A program made the translations under genes and the position numbers. A stretch of DNA of 64,000 nt from Roseibacillus persicicus (GTDB taxonomy: Bacteria; Verrucomicrobiota; Verrucomicrobiia; Verrucomicrobiales; Akkermansiaceae): contig NZ_BMXI01000008.1 of NCBI RefSeq assembly GCF_014651675.1, positions 124,001-188,000 on the forward strand, given 5' to 3'. The notes beneath the pieces were generated by a model that was not told the origin of the DNA, made no database searches, and saw nothing but the letters and a program-made list of their open reading frames with translations. Below are positions 1-10,302 of this stretch, in pieces. Within the stretch, counting starts at the first letter, position 1. The number at the start of each line of letters is the position of its first letter.

Positions 1-494
1 TGGTGACCGACGGTGACGGGTTGACCGCGCTGAAGATGGGTGTAGCCGGGGATGGGGTCTTCGGCGTGTTTCTTCGCTTGGCTGAGAAGGGCTTTCTGAA
101 GCTGCACCACAAGGCGGGTGATCTCGTCGATTTCTTCGCGGCAATACAGGCGCGTATCTGTGGCAACCTGGTCATTGCGGGAGCGGGCAGTGTGGAGCTT
201 CGCTCCGGTGGGGCCGATGTCGGCGGTGAGGGCAGACTCGATGTTGAGGTGGATGTCCTCCAGCTCGGTGGAGAATTCGAACTCGCCCTTTTCGATGCGT
301 TCTTGAATGGCTTTGAGCCCAGCCTCGATTTTCTCGAACTCTTCCTGCGTCAGGATGCCCGCTTTCACCTGAGCGCGGGCATGAGCGATGGAGCCCCGGA
401 TGTCGTGTTTATAGAGGCGCCAATCGAAGGAGATGGATTCTCCGAATTGTTGAACGAGATCAGCGGTTTTTTGAGCGAAGCGGCCTTTCCACAT
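1..494 (-). CDS. argH: Argininosuccinate lyase (partial, N-terminal part)
   Basis: The enzyme splits argininosuccinate into arginine and fumarate, the last step of arginine synthesis, in the cytosol. The ATG is at 494 and about 164 codons are visible before the window ends; the C-terminal part with the fumarase/aspartase-superfamily signature lies outside. The visible part begins MWKGRF and contains HDIRGSIAHA, LEDIHLNIE, the diagnostic GAKLHTARSRNDQVATD stretch and, at the edge, PGYTHLQRGQPVTVGH. These are family-specific ArgH motifs in the right order, so the call is firm. The gene sits downstream of a small protein and an AraC-type regulator on the same strand, but no shared regulation can be shown. 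Confidence 0.95.
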   Translation of the reverse strand, partial: MWKGRFAQKTADLVQQFGESISFDWRLYKHDIRGSIAHARAQVKAGILTQEEFEKIEAGLKAIQERIEKGEFEFSTELEDIHLNIESALTADIGPTGAKLHTARSRNDQVATDTRLYCREEIDEITRLVVQLQKALLSQAKKHAEDPIPGYTHLQRGQPVTVGH

Positions 495-541
495 AAGTGG
501 GGAAGGATTAGCGCCTCGGACCGGAAAGGGAAATGGTATTC

Positions 542-775
542 TTACCCGCTTTGCGGTTCGTGGTAATAAACGGCGATAAAGACGGTAGCGGGCTCGGCGA
601 AAATTTGATGTCCGTTAAAAATAGAGACCACCTCTAGAGTGGGGTTGGCGTGTAACCACTCTTGCGACTGCCGATGGACGCTATCAACCTGCTCCGTGAC
701 CAAAAAGTGGGGCGCGAAGCGAATTCCGCCCGAGGAGCGAGCACAGAAGATTCGATGAGCTATCGGCCTTGGCAA
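542..775 (-). CDS. Small hypothetical protein (77 aa)
   Basis: A 77-codon frame, starting at a TTG at 775 and ending 47 bases before argH on the same strand. I do not recognise the family. The second half (EQVDSVHRQSQEWL, then LEVVSIFNGH, then TVFIAVYYHEP) looks like a compact alpha-beta protein ending in a beta strand, which reads like real protein rather than a shadow frame. The first 25 residues are less convincing and the true start may be internal. It lies between an AraC-type regulator and argH with short gaps, so it could be co-transcribed with either. No signal peptide or membrane segment is visible. Confidence 0.5.
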   Translation of the reverse strand: MPRPIAHRIFCARSSGGIRFAPHFLVTEQVDSVHRQSQEWLHANPTLEVVSIFNGHQIFAEPATVFIAVYYHEPQSG

Positions 776-808
776 CGGAGAACGAGCAGCCAGGAAGCGG
801 ACTCAGTC

Positions 809-1210
809 CTAGCCGAAGGAGAATCCGGGGTCCATGCAGCGGGCCTGCTCGGTTTTCGTCCATGCGGTGATAGTCATTCCGTAGAACAATTTCACTTCAC
901 GGGCGAGGTGGGTGTAGTGCGAAAACCCGAGGAGAGAGACAATTTGATCAGCCCCATAACCCATTCTTAGATAGCGTTGAGCTAAAATAATGCGATGTGT
1001 TCTGAAATATTCTTTCGGCCCAGAACCGGTAGCTTTTTTGATCGCATTCTCCAATTCTTGCACCTGCGCGCCGATCGCGGAGGCGACTGCAGCGACCTTA
1101 AATTGATTTTGTTCAGCTAAAGTCATGATGTCCTGACCGTCGTCAGTCAGCAAACGATGACCCTCGCGAACTAATTTGAGAGAAGCTCTTTTACCTTTTT
1201 TTTCCGCCAT
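809..1210 (-). CDS. AraC-type helix-turn-helix protein
   Basis: A 133-residue probable DNA-binding regulator. The C-terminal two thirds (about residues 30-125) follow the AraC/XylS fold: a first helix-turn-helix around AAVASAIGAQVQELENAIKK, then GSGPKEYFRTHRIILAQRYL linking to a second around QIVSLLGFSHYTHLAREVKLFYGMT. AraC proteins are usually about 280 residues with an N-terminal sensing domain; this one has only a short basic N-terminus, so any signal must come from elsewhere or the protein acts as a stand-alone DNA binder. It is divergent from the PhcB-like operon, and a 17-base palindrome lies between the two, which makes control of that operon or of itself plausible but unproven. Confidence 0.8.
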   Translation of the reverse strand: MAEKKGKRASLKLVREGHRLLTDDGQDIMTLAEQNQFKVAAVASAIGAQVQELENAIKKATGSGPKEYFRTHRIILAQRYLRMGYGADQIVSLLGFSHYTHLAREVKLFYGMTITAWTKTEQARCMDPGFSFG

Positions 1211-1285
1211 TTGAACTGAAAATGCCTTAAACCACGGGGTTTGTCTACTAAATAATAAGGAAAATCTTACTTCAAATATTACTAG

Positions 1286-1302
1286 AAATAAGTGACTTAT
1301 TT
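1286..1302. promoter_or_regulatory. 17-base perfect palindrome, candidate operator
   Basis: AAATAAGT and ACTTATTT are exact inverted arms around a single G. It lies in the 288-base AT-rich divergent region (1211-1498) between the AraC-type gene and the methyltransferase gene. This is the usual place for an operator. Apart from this palindrome the region holds only AT-rich sequence and no gene. Confidence 0.45.
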
Positions 1303-1498
1303 AAAATAAAAGCGCGGACAGGGTCCCAAAATCCGAAATATTTTGAACTTTTCAGCTCGTGGAGTTTCGAATCAAACATACGTGAGCATTCAGAGAAGTT
1401 GGAGTTTAAGGCCAAAATAATAGTCGAGAACCGAAACTTGTCAGATGTTCCGCCGTTTTTCTGAAATCCGGCAAAGTCCCACATATCCACATTTAGAC

Positions 1499-3031
1499 AT
1501 GTCCACAGACTCACTAGAAAAAAAGCTATCATCGGGTGTCATCAGTTTCCTCACCAGCCGGGGTCAAAGGGTTAAAGCACGAGTCCGGGACCTTCGGGCG
1601 GACTCGCTGGCCTTCGAGCTCTTGAGCGCGGAGAACATCCTGCAGATGTCCGAGGTTCTCCGAGAGGTTGAAATCAAGGTCGGAGAACGCCTGGCCTATC
1701 AGGGCGAGTTGACCGTGACCGGTATCGTGCCCCTTGGTGTAATGGTTGTTTGCGATGCTCGCTTGTCGGGCAACTGGCTCCTCGACAGCTTTGCCACCGA
1801 TGACTTCCTGGCCAATATTGAGGAGAACCTCGAGAATCACACCGTCGAGTGGGCCCGAGACCACGAGATTCGTCCGGTCTTCCGGGCCATGGTGGGCGAT
1901 TTGGAGACCTACCTCACGGGATTGGAAACTTGGTGCGAACAGGTCGAATGTGGAGGCTTGGCCAATCGCAGCGACCGGGAGGCCCGGGAAGAACAAATCC
2001 TGACGCGGGTCGGGCCAATTGTGAGCCGTGAGATTGCTTCCCACTTCGCCGACTACGAGCGGGTGGTGAAGAAACTGGACGCTGACCTGCGGGTTGCTCA
2101 TCGGGCCCACCTCATGAAAACCGTTCACCGCTTCATCCTGCAGTCTCCTTTCAGTTACCGCTGCTTCAAAAAGCCTCTTGGCTACGCGGGTGACTACGGA
2201 ATGGTCAATCTGATGCTGGGGAACCCCTATCAGGGAGCCACTTTGTTCGCCAAGCTGCTGAACAATGCGTTCTTGGAGACCGGGCCCGTTACCGCACACC
2301 AGAACCGAATTCACTACTTGGTGGATACTCTGCGCGAGGTGGCTACCGAGCGGGCGGCAAAAGGTCTGCGAACTCGCGTTCTGAATCTGGGCTGCGGTCC
2401 TGCGCAAGAAATCCGCCGCTTTATCGAAGAAGAAGCTGTTTCCGAGATGTGCGACTTCGAGTTGCTGGACTTCAGCGCCGAGACTCTCCGCCACACCAAG
2501 CGGGAGATTGGGGAAAGTCAGGAAAGAAGCGGTCGCCACATCAATTTCTCGCTCATTCAAGAATCGATCCAGGGCTTCCTGCGCCAGGCGAGTCGAGGAG
2601 AGGAATATGACAAAAACAGCTATGACTTAGTATACTGCGCAGGTCTATTTGATTACCTCCAGCAACGCTTCTGTGCGAAACTGACCAGCGTCCTTACCGA
2701 GCTGATCAAACAGGACGGATTGGTCGTAGTCACCAATGTCTCCAAGCATAACACCATCCCTTCGGTGATGGAGGACTTCTTGGATTGGAGCATTATTGAG
2801 CGAACTGAAGAGGAAATGTTGGCATTAGCGCCCACCGAAAATTTAAGCATACTTAAAGAATTGAAATCGGATGTGACTCGCATTAATCTGTTCCTTGAGC
2901 TGCGCAAGCCTGCCGCTCTGAGAAGTGATGTGGATGCGCCTGAAAAAACTGATGCAGCGACGAACGGTCGATCCAGCCTTTCTGGAACGGTTCGAAGCGG
3001 AGGAAGCCATCTCGCGGGTTCCGAATTATAG
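1499..3031 (+). CDS. PhcB-like SAM-dependent methyltransferase (3-hydroxy fatty acid methyl ester signal synthesis)
   Basis: This is probably a class I SAM-dependent methyltransferase of the family annotated as extracellular factor (3-hydroxypalmitate methyl ester) biosynthesis protein; in Ralstonia, PhcB makes the diffusible 3-OH PAME/MAME quorum signal. Residues 1-90 form a beta-rich PilZ-like domain, a helical middle follows, and the SAM motif VLNLGCGPAQE begins near residue 294, with FELLDFS and DLVYCAGLFDYL further on. I chose the ATG at 1499 because the family-like sequence starts there; an in-frame ATG at 1445 would add 18 residues. The C-terminal tail after LFLELRKP is low in pattern and overlaps the next gene in another frame by about 107 bases. 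Being first of three tightly packed genes for signalling proteins strongly supports a PhcB role, though the substrate is inferred. Confidence 0.8.
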   Translation: MSTDSLEKKLSSGVISFLTSRGQRVKARVRDLRADSLAFELLSAENILQMSEVLREVEIKVGERLAYQGELTVTGIVPLGVMVVCDARLSGNWLLDSFATDDFLANIEENLENHTVEWARDHEIRPVFRAMVGDLETYLTGLETWCEQVECGGLANRSDREAREEQILTRVGPIVSREIASHFADYERVVKKLDADLRVAHRAHLMKTVHRFILQSPFSYRCFKKPLGYAGDYGMVNLMLGNPYQGATLFAKLLNNAFLETGPVTAHQNRIHYLVDTLREVATERAAKGLRTRVLNLGCGPAQEIRRFIEEEAVSEMCDFELLDFSAETLRHTKREIGESQERSGRHINFSLIQESIQGFLRQASRGEEYDKNSYDLVYCAGLFDYLQQRFCAKLTSVLTELIKQDGLVVVTNVSKHNTIPSVMEDFLDWSIIERTEEEMLALAPTENLSILKELKSDVTRINLFLELRKPAALRSDVDAPEKTDAATNGRSSLSGTVRSGGSHLAGSEL

Positions 3032-5648
3032 AATTGCCAGTGGACTCGGGGCCATTTTCATCGCGGCCGGTTCCGTCATGGATCGGTTGGCGTTCCCCGA
3101 GATTTGGCACACTCTCGTCCTGCTACGCGGCGAGTGTGCCTTTACTCTTCTTTTACTCTACTGCCTGCTGGGTACGAAGTGGGGCGAGCGCCGCCACTTG
3201 ATCATCGGCCACTTCATCGAAGGCTCCCTCATTCTCAGCATCATGGCCATGGTGGGTCGCACCGGCGGTGCCTCCTCTCCTTATTATGCCGGCCTCTGTC
3301 TCGTGATGGTCGGGGCCAGTCTTCTGCTGCGGTGGTCCATCATGCATGGTGTGGTCAATGTGGTCTTCTGTTGTGGGGGTTACAGCCTCCTGATTGTTCT
3401 GTTCCCGGTCAATAATGCGATGGAGTCGGGCAGCCATCTGGCGGTCCATACCTTCTTTCTCTACGTCACGGGCTTTTTCACCGCTGCGGGAACCTACTTT
3501 CTCTATGAGCTCCGGCTGAACGAATTCCGCCTTCGGGAGGAACTGACAGCCGAGCGAAAACGCTTGGAAAAGAGCCACCAGAAGCTCAAGGAACTCGACG
3601 AGAGCAAGACCAATTTCTTTGCCAACGTCAGTCACGAGCTCCGGACCCCCCTCACTCTCATTCTCGGTCCTATCGAGCAACTCGCGTCCTACGCCCCAGT
3701 GCGCGACAATCCCAAGCTCAATACTTTGGTTCAATCGATGGAAGAAAATGGCTTCCGTCTTCTTCGCCTCATCAACGAGCTGCTAGACATCATTCGATTG
3801 GATGGAGGGCAATATGGAGTCCGGACCGAACTCACGCAGATCGATGATCTGATGGGTTCCATCTACCGATCACTTGTCCCCACCGCCGAGCAGAAAGGAC
3901 TGAATCTGGAACTCCATCTGGAAAATGCTCCAAAAGGGACCTTCCAGATCGATCGGATGAAGTTCGAGAAAGTCCTCATCAATCTGGCGACCAACGCTAT
4001 CAAATTCACCCAACCGGGAGGCACCGTCAAACTCATCGCCAGAGAGACCAAAGGCCGTGAGGTGGAGTTCGAAATCGCGGATACAGGCGCGGGAATGTCT
4101 GATGAGGAGAAAGAAAACGTCTTCCGCCGCTTCTGGCAGGCGGATGCCAGTTCCAAACGCAGACATCGGGGGGCTGGAATCGGTCTTTCTCTAGTGAAGG
4201 GACTCGTCGACCTGCTGGAGGGAACGATTCAGGTCAGCAGCGAAATGGATGAAGGGACGACCTTTACGGTGAAGCTTCCACTCGGTCCATCCACCCAAAC
4301 CAGCTCCATTGCCCTCGACGACGACGACCTCGACCCCATCGAGGAGCTGAACCGCAAGGCCCAGTTCGGCGGGCTCATCGTGGAGGCGAACGCCATGCCA
4401 GTGGTCGATCCTCTCTTCTTCGATGCTCCGGACAACAAGACCCCAGTCATTCTGGTGGCGGAGGACGAGCCCGATGTCCGCCAACTCATCGTCTCCCAGC
4501 TCTCGAGCTACAAGCTCCTCATCGCCACCAACGGCAATCAAGCCATCGAGTTGGCCACCCAGTATCTGCCGGACCTGCTCCTTCTCGACTGGATGATGCC
4601 GGAAAAGGACGGGCTGGAGGTTTGCCAAATCCTCCGCAAGACCACCGCGCTGGAGAGAGCGCCCATCATCATGCTGACCGCCCGGATCGACGAGCGCTCC
4701 AAAATCGAGGCACTCCAAGCGGGGGCAAACGACTTCCTGACCAAGCCCTTTGCCCCCACCGAACTGAAGCTCCGCATCAGCCACCTGCTCAATACGGGTC
4801 GGTTCGAAAAAGAAGTGGTGCAAAAGTCACAGGAGCTGGGAGCCGCCCTCGCCGAACTGAAGGAATCGGAGTCCATGCTGGTGCAGGCCGAAAAGCTCTC
4901 CTCCCTCGGACAGATGAGCGCCGGGATCATTCACGAGATCAACAACCCGCTCAATTACGCCAAGACCAATCTCTATTCCCTGCGCACCTTTGCAAAGCTC
5001 CTTCCGCCCGACGAGAAGGAGGACTTCAACGAAATCACCTCCGATGTGGAAGAGGGCCTCGAAAGAGTCGTTCAAATTGTCAAAGATTTGCGCAGCTTCG
5101 CCGTTAAAGACAAAACCCAATTCAATGACGTCAACCTCGCGGAAGTAGTCGCAGCGAGTTCACGCCTCCTAGGCAACCGCTTGTCCCACGTCCAATTCAA
5201 GTCCGAAGTTCCAGACCACATCCACATCAACGGAAACTCCAACCAGCTCTGCCAAGTTCTGGTCAACTTCATCCAAAACTCACTCGACGCACTCCAGGAG
5301 GCCGAACGCGAGAATGAACAGGGGATGATTCAGGTCGAGGTCACCCAGAGCAGTGAATGGATCTCATTGCACTTGAAAGACAACGGCTGTGGTATTTCTC
5401 TTGAAAATCAGCAGCAGATATTCGATCCCTTCTACAGTAGCAAAGATATTGGCCAAGGAATGGGGCTTGGACTCAGCATCTGCTACCGCATCCTCGATCA
5501 GCACGGAGTAAAAATCGAACTGAAAAGCGATGTCGGAGTGGGAACCCACTTTACCCTCAACTTTCCGATTATCCTGGATGACCGCGAATTTCAAGAGTCT
5601 CTGACTCAACCTCCAACAGAAGAACCGAATACGATCAATCATGAGTGA
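2925..5648 (+). CDS. Membrane hybrid histidine kinase with second kinase module (PhcS-PhcR-like fusion)
   Basis: A 907-residue inner-membrane sensor. Residues 35-215 hold about six hydrophobic spans including the SSPYYAGLCLVMVG motif. A coiled linker leads to the first kinase: H-box ANVSHELRTPLT with His237, N-box LINLATNAIKFT, then DTGAGMS and GAGIGLSLVKGL. A receiver domain follows with phospho-acceptor Asp555 in LLLLDWMMPEKDG and the TKPF lysine. The protein ends with a second kinase: H-box IIHEINNPL with His670, N-box LVNFIQNSLDAL, then DNGCGIS and GQGMGLGLSICYRI. In Ralstonia PhcS is the membrane kinase and PhcR is a receiver plus kinase, so this protein reads as PhcS and PhcR joined. 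It overlaps the methyltransferase gene upstream and the response regulator downstream. The start may be the ATG at 2952 rather than 2925. Confidence 0.88.
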   Translation: MMWMRLKKLMQRRTVDPAFLERFEAEEAISRVPNYRIASGLGAIFIAAGSVMDRLAFPEIWHTLVLLRGECAFTLLLLYCLLGTKWGERRHLIIGHFIEGSLILSIMAMVGRTGGASSPYYAGLCLVMVGASLLLRWSIMHGVVNVVFCCGGYSLLIVLFPVNNAMESGSHLAVHTFFLYVTGFFTAAGTYFLYELRLNEFRLREELTAERKRLEKSHQKLKELDESKTNFFANVSHELRTPLTLILGPIEQLASYAPVRDNPKLNTLVQSMEENGFRLLRLINELLDIIRLDGGQYGVRTELTQIDDLMGSIYRSLVPTAEQKGLNLELHLENAPKGTFQIDRMKFEKVLINLATNAIKFTQPGGTVKLIARETKGREVEFEIADTGAGMSDEEKENVFRRFWQADASSKRRHRGAGIGLSLVKGLVDLLEGTIQVSSEMDEGTTFTVKLPLGPSTQTSSIALDDDDLDPIEELNRKAQFGGLIVEANAMPVVDPLFFDAPDNKTPVILVAEDEPDVRQLIVSQLSSYKLLIATNGNQAIELATQYLPDLLLLDWMMPEKDGLEVCQILRKTTALERAPIIMLTARIDERSKIEALQAGANDFLTKPFAPTELKLRISHLLNTGRFEKEVVQKSQELGAALAELKESESMLVQAEKLSSLGQMSAGIIHEINNPLNYAKTNLYSLRTFAKLLPPDEKEDFNEITSDVEEGLERVVQIVKDLRSFAVKDKTQFNDVNLAEVVAASSRLLGNRLSHVQFKSEVPDHIHINGNSNQLCQVLVNFIQNSLDALQEAERENEQGMIQVEVTQSSEWISLHLKDNGCGISLENQQQIFDPFYSSKDIGQGMGLGLSICYRILDQHGVKIELKSDVGVGTHFTLNFPIILDDREFQESLTQPPTEEPNTINHE

Positions 5649-6786
5649 CACCAACGCACTGAACTCAAAGAGCTACTATGTGCTCTTTGTCGATGACGAG
5701 GAGAAGACCCGGAAGGCCTTTACCCGGCTTTTCCAAGACGAATTTAAAATCCTTCTGGCTGGCGATGGCGCGGAAGGCTTCGAGGTCTTTATGGAGAGGC
5801 AAGATGAGATCGGCGTCATCATCACGGACCAAAAGATGCCGCGGGAAACAGGGGTGCAGTTCTTGGCGAAGGTGGCGGCGGTTGACGAAGATGTCGTCCG
5901 TATTCTCTCCACAGCCTATGCGGAACTGGATGCAGCGGTCGCCGGGGTCAACGAAGGAGGCATCTACCGTTATGTCACCAAGCCTTGGGATGTTCCTGAA
6001 CTGGAGATCACCCTGCGCCGGGCAATGGAACTCTTTTCCCTCCGCAAGCAACAGGCCTCCCACGACAGTACCGGCAGCCTTGATGTCGATTCTGTTTTGC
6101 TCAATCAACGCGTCACCGGCTTGGCCTTTTCCCAAGCGGCTGCCTCCGAAACCGATCGCCCGCACGGGATCCGGGCTGGAGCCATCTTCCTGGCAATGCT
6201 GGGTTGGCAAGGCTTGGGTGAGGGCGGCGAAGTCGATTGGGTGGCCCGCTACCAAACCCAAAGCAACTTCTTCCGCACGGTCTTCCGCGAAAGTGCTGCC
6301 ACCTTGGAGACCCAGGGCACCCTCGATTGGTCGCGCCCCGCGCCTCCATCAGCTGCCATTCAGGCGGCTGCCATCGGGTGCGACGGCATCACTCTCAAGG
6401 CCGGCGGCAGCGATTCTACTGTTTGGCCGGGCCCGGCGCCCCTCCTCGCCGAAGCTCTGCGCCCTCTCATGGTAGCCTTTTCGAACATGCTTTCCCAGCT
6501 GCCTGGCGGAAGCTGTGAGATCAGAACCAACTTCAATACCGTCGATTTCCACTTCTCAGGATTCCCGTTGAAGAACGGTCAGTTGATCCTCGCCACCGAC
6601 CCCGATAGCACGCCCGTCCTCGCTTCGCTCTTGCAAGCTTGTCTCCAGGTTGAAGCCTCCGGCGGACATCTGAGCATTTTGCGTTCAGGGGAAGGGCTCG
6701 CAATCCGGCTCGGATTCGAAGAGAACTCTACCGAAGAAGAAGTGGGCTTGGCTGCCGTCAAGCAGTTGACCGCCATGGGGCAGTAA
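5641..6786 (+). CDS. Response regulator, PhcQ-like
   Basis: A 381-residue response regulator. Residues 10-130 are a receiver domain with the acidic pair in LFVDDEE, the acceptor Asp in VIITDQKMPRETG, and the conserved lysine in GIYRYVTKPWDVPEL. The 240-residue output part has no helix-turn-helix, GGDEF or HD-GYP motif that I can see; late segments such as GSCEIRTNFNTVDFHFSG and GLAIRLGF vaguely resemble a degenerate ATPase fold. This layout (receiver with YRYVTKPW and an unusual output) is that of PhcQ in the Ralstonia phc operon. The start codon overlaps the end of the kinase gene by 8 bases, so translation is probably coupled. Output and target are unknown; no LysR-type PhcA is in the window. 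Confidence 0.82.
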   Translation: MSDTNALNSKSYYVLFVDDEEKTRKAFTRLFQDEFKILLAGDGAEGFEVFMERQDEIGVIITDQKMPRETGVQFLAKVAAVDEDVVRILSTAYAELDAAVAGVNEGGIYRYVTKPWDVPELEITLRRAMELFSLRKQQASHDSTGSLDVDSVLLNQRVTGLAFSQAAASETDRPHGIRAGAIFLAMLGWQGLGEGGEVDWVARYQTQSNFFRTVFRESAATLETQGTLDWSRPAPPSAAIQAAAIGCDGITLKAGGSDSTVWPGPAPLLAEALRPLMVAFSNMLSQLPGGSCEIRTNFNTVDFHFSGFPLKNGQLILATDPDSTPVLASLLQACLQVEASGGHLSILRSGEGLAIRLGFEENSTEEEVGLAAVKQLTAMGQ

Positions 6787-6801
6787 CGATCCCTCGAAGC
6801 C

Positions 6802-7182
6802 ATGATCAAGTTCGTCTACTGCGTGCGCAAAAAGGAAGGCATCTCCGACGAGGAATTCTACCGTTACTGGAAGGAGAATCATGGCCCCTTGGTGCGCAGC
6901 TTCGCCGAGACCATGGGCTCTCTGAAGTATGTCCAAAGCCACACTATCGACACCGTCCTCAATGAGGTTGGCCGCGAGGTGCGGGGCATGCGACAAGCCT
7001 ATGACGGCATCACCGAAGTCTGGTTCGAGTCAGCGGAGGCACTCGCCAACATGCTGCTGACCGAGGAAGGCAAGAAGGCGAACAAAACTCTCATCGAGGA
7101 TGAAGCGACCTTCTGCGAACTGCGCGAGTGTTCGGTCTTTCTCACCGAGGAGCACGTCATCTTCGACCGCACGGAATCCTAG
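6802..7182 (+). CDS. EthD domain-containing protein
   Basis: A 126-residue cytosolic protein of the dimeric alpha-beta barrel (EthD) family. Diagnostic are the opening IKFVYCVRKKEGISDEEFYRYW, with the family's KENHGPLV motif just after, and the later YDGITEVWF segment. EthD proteins are small enzymes or accessory proteins, some acting on aromatic or ether substrates; the role here is unknown. It follows the PhcQ-like regulator by only 15 bases on the same strand and may be the last gene of that operon, or lead into recQ 68 bases further on. A link to signal turnover is conceivable, but nothing in the sequence proves it. Confidence 0.85.
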   Translation: MIKFVYCVRKKEGISDEEFYRYWKENHGPLVRSFAETMGSLKYVQSHTIDTVLNEVGREVRGMRQAYDGITEVWFESAEALANMLLTEEGKKANKTLIEDEATFCELRECSVFLTEEHVIFDRTES

Positions 7183-7250
7183 CGAACTACTGGCGTATCT
7201 TTGAACAGTTCGGGATTGCCTTGCGAGGCTGGCTTTCTTCTGATGGGGCC

Positions 7251-9320
<2,070 letters not shown>

Positions 9321-9372
9321 AAATCTCACAAACTACTGGAGCATCTCCCGAAGTCGGGCACAGTAGAGAACG

Positions 9373-9873
9373 ATGAAGGTCAACGTCCCTCCACCGCCGC
9401 AGAAGCTTTTTCGCCAATTCGAGGCGGGTGAAATCACTCGCGCCGAACTGCAAGCCACCTGCGCGCTCCATCAACGCGAGATGATTGCAGAGATCGAAGA
9501 AATGCGTCGCAACCCCGTCGCCGCCTACGTCGAGGACCTCCTCATCAAGCGCGAGGCCGGCAAAATCCGGCGTCAACACGGCGAAGGATTACCGCGCGAA
9601 ATTTTCGCCGCTCTCGCCGAGGTCCCCGACTTTCCGCCGGCGATTTTGCTATGGAATGCTGATCACCGCGACGTGCCTTTTCACTGCTTCTTCCGCTTCC
9701 GCCGCGAACCGGTCTTTCGCTTGCTCGCAATGCGCAACAATGGACTGAGTGTGACGGCGGAGGTCGAATACGGTTCCTCTGACCGCAAGCTCGCCACCCG
9801 CGAGACCTTCACCCTCCATCGCGGAATTGGGGACCGCTTCGTGGTGACCAAGCGCAAGATGGGCTCAGCCTAA
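9373..9873 (+). CDS. Conserved-looking hypothetical protein (166 aa)
   Basis: I do not recognise this family. The N-terminal half is helical and charged (QKLFRQFEAGEITRAELQ, then HQREMIAEIEEMRRNPVAAY). The C-terminal half is beta-rich (FHCFFRFRREPVFRLLAMRNN and the stretch after it), ending in a basic KRKMGSA tail. No signal peptide, membrane segment or obvious catalytic motif is present. It starts 52 bases after recQ on the same strand and could be co-transcribed. Its last codons overlap the convergent gene at 9865-10296 by 9 bases. Its balanced composition and codon use like the neighbours support a real gene. Confidence 0.7.
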   Translation: MKVNVPPPPQKLFRQFEAGEITRAELQATCALHQREMIAEIEEMRRNPVAAYVEDLLIKREAGKIRRQHGEGLPREIFAALAEVPDFPPAILLWNADHRDVPFHCFFRFRREPVFRLLAMRNNGLSVTAEVEYGSSDRKLATRETFTLHRGIGDRFVVTKRKMGSA

Positions 9874-10296
9874 CACGCGCCGCAATTGTGCCCGCGCCGT
9901 TCGCTCATCGATGCGACGCATCATGTAGGCGGTCAGGATGCGGCCGCACTCCCGCCCCGCGATATTGTCGCGAACTTCCGAAGCTGACTCGAGCCGCCCC
10001 GAGGACGCCTGTTTGATATCGGTCAACCCAATGAACCACGAGAGCAGCCATCCCAAGGGCCCCATGAGATAGCAAGCCATATGGAAGTAAAGGTGGCGAT
10101 ACATCTGCCCCTCCTGGCCATCTTTCCAAAGGTCATCGCGAAAGCCATCGGTCGGCAGATGACGGCTTTTGATGCGCTTCTTGATGTGCTGGAATTTGCG
10201 ATAAAGCAGTCCCACCCCCAAGCGATAACGGGCCACAATGGAACCGGGTTGCGCCAGTTTCACGACGACATTGATGAACCGATCAAGCGAGGTCAT
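9865..10296 (-). CDS. Hypothetical protein with one hydrophobic segment (143 aa)
   Basis: A 143-residue protein with a basic N-terminus (YRKFQHIKKRIKSRH), a hydrophobic stretch around residues 70-95 (ACYLMGPLGWLLSWFIGL) and a conserved-looking end. The pattern RHLYFHMA, then ASEVRDNIAGRECGRIL, recalls proteins of DUF6973 type, in which an RHA-W motif is followed by DxxNNxxGR; the resemblance is weak and no function should be drawn from it. The start ATG lies 6 bases after the stop of tmk on the same strand, so it is probably in one operon with tmk, and was presumably so with the older tmk whose start survives at 11137. Confidence 0.65.
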   Translation of the reverse strand: MTSLDRFINVVVKLAQPGSIVARYRLGVGLLYRKFQHIKKRIKSRHLPTDGFRDDLWKDGQEGQMYRHLYFHMACYLMGPLGWLLSWFIGLTDIKQASSGRLESASEVRDNIAGRECGRILTAYMMRRIDERTARAQLRRVLG

Positions 10297-10302
10297 TGTA
10301 AT

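Noticed and set aside
1529-2560. Long minus-strand open frame opposite the methyltransferase gene
   Set aside because: Shadow frame; its sequence has no protein pattern, while the opposite strand encodes clear SAM motifs.
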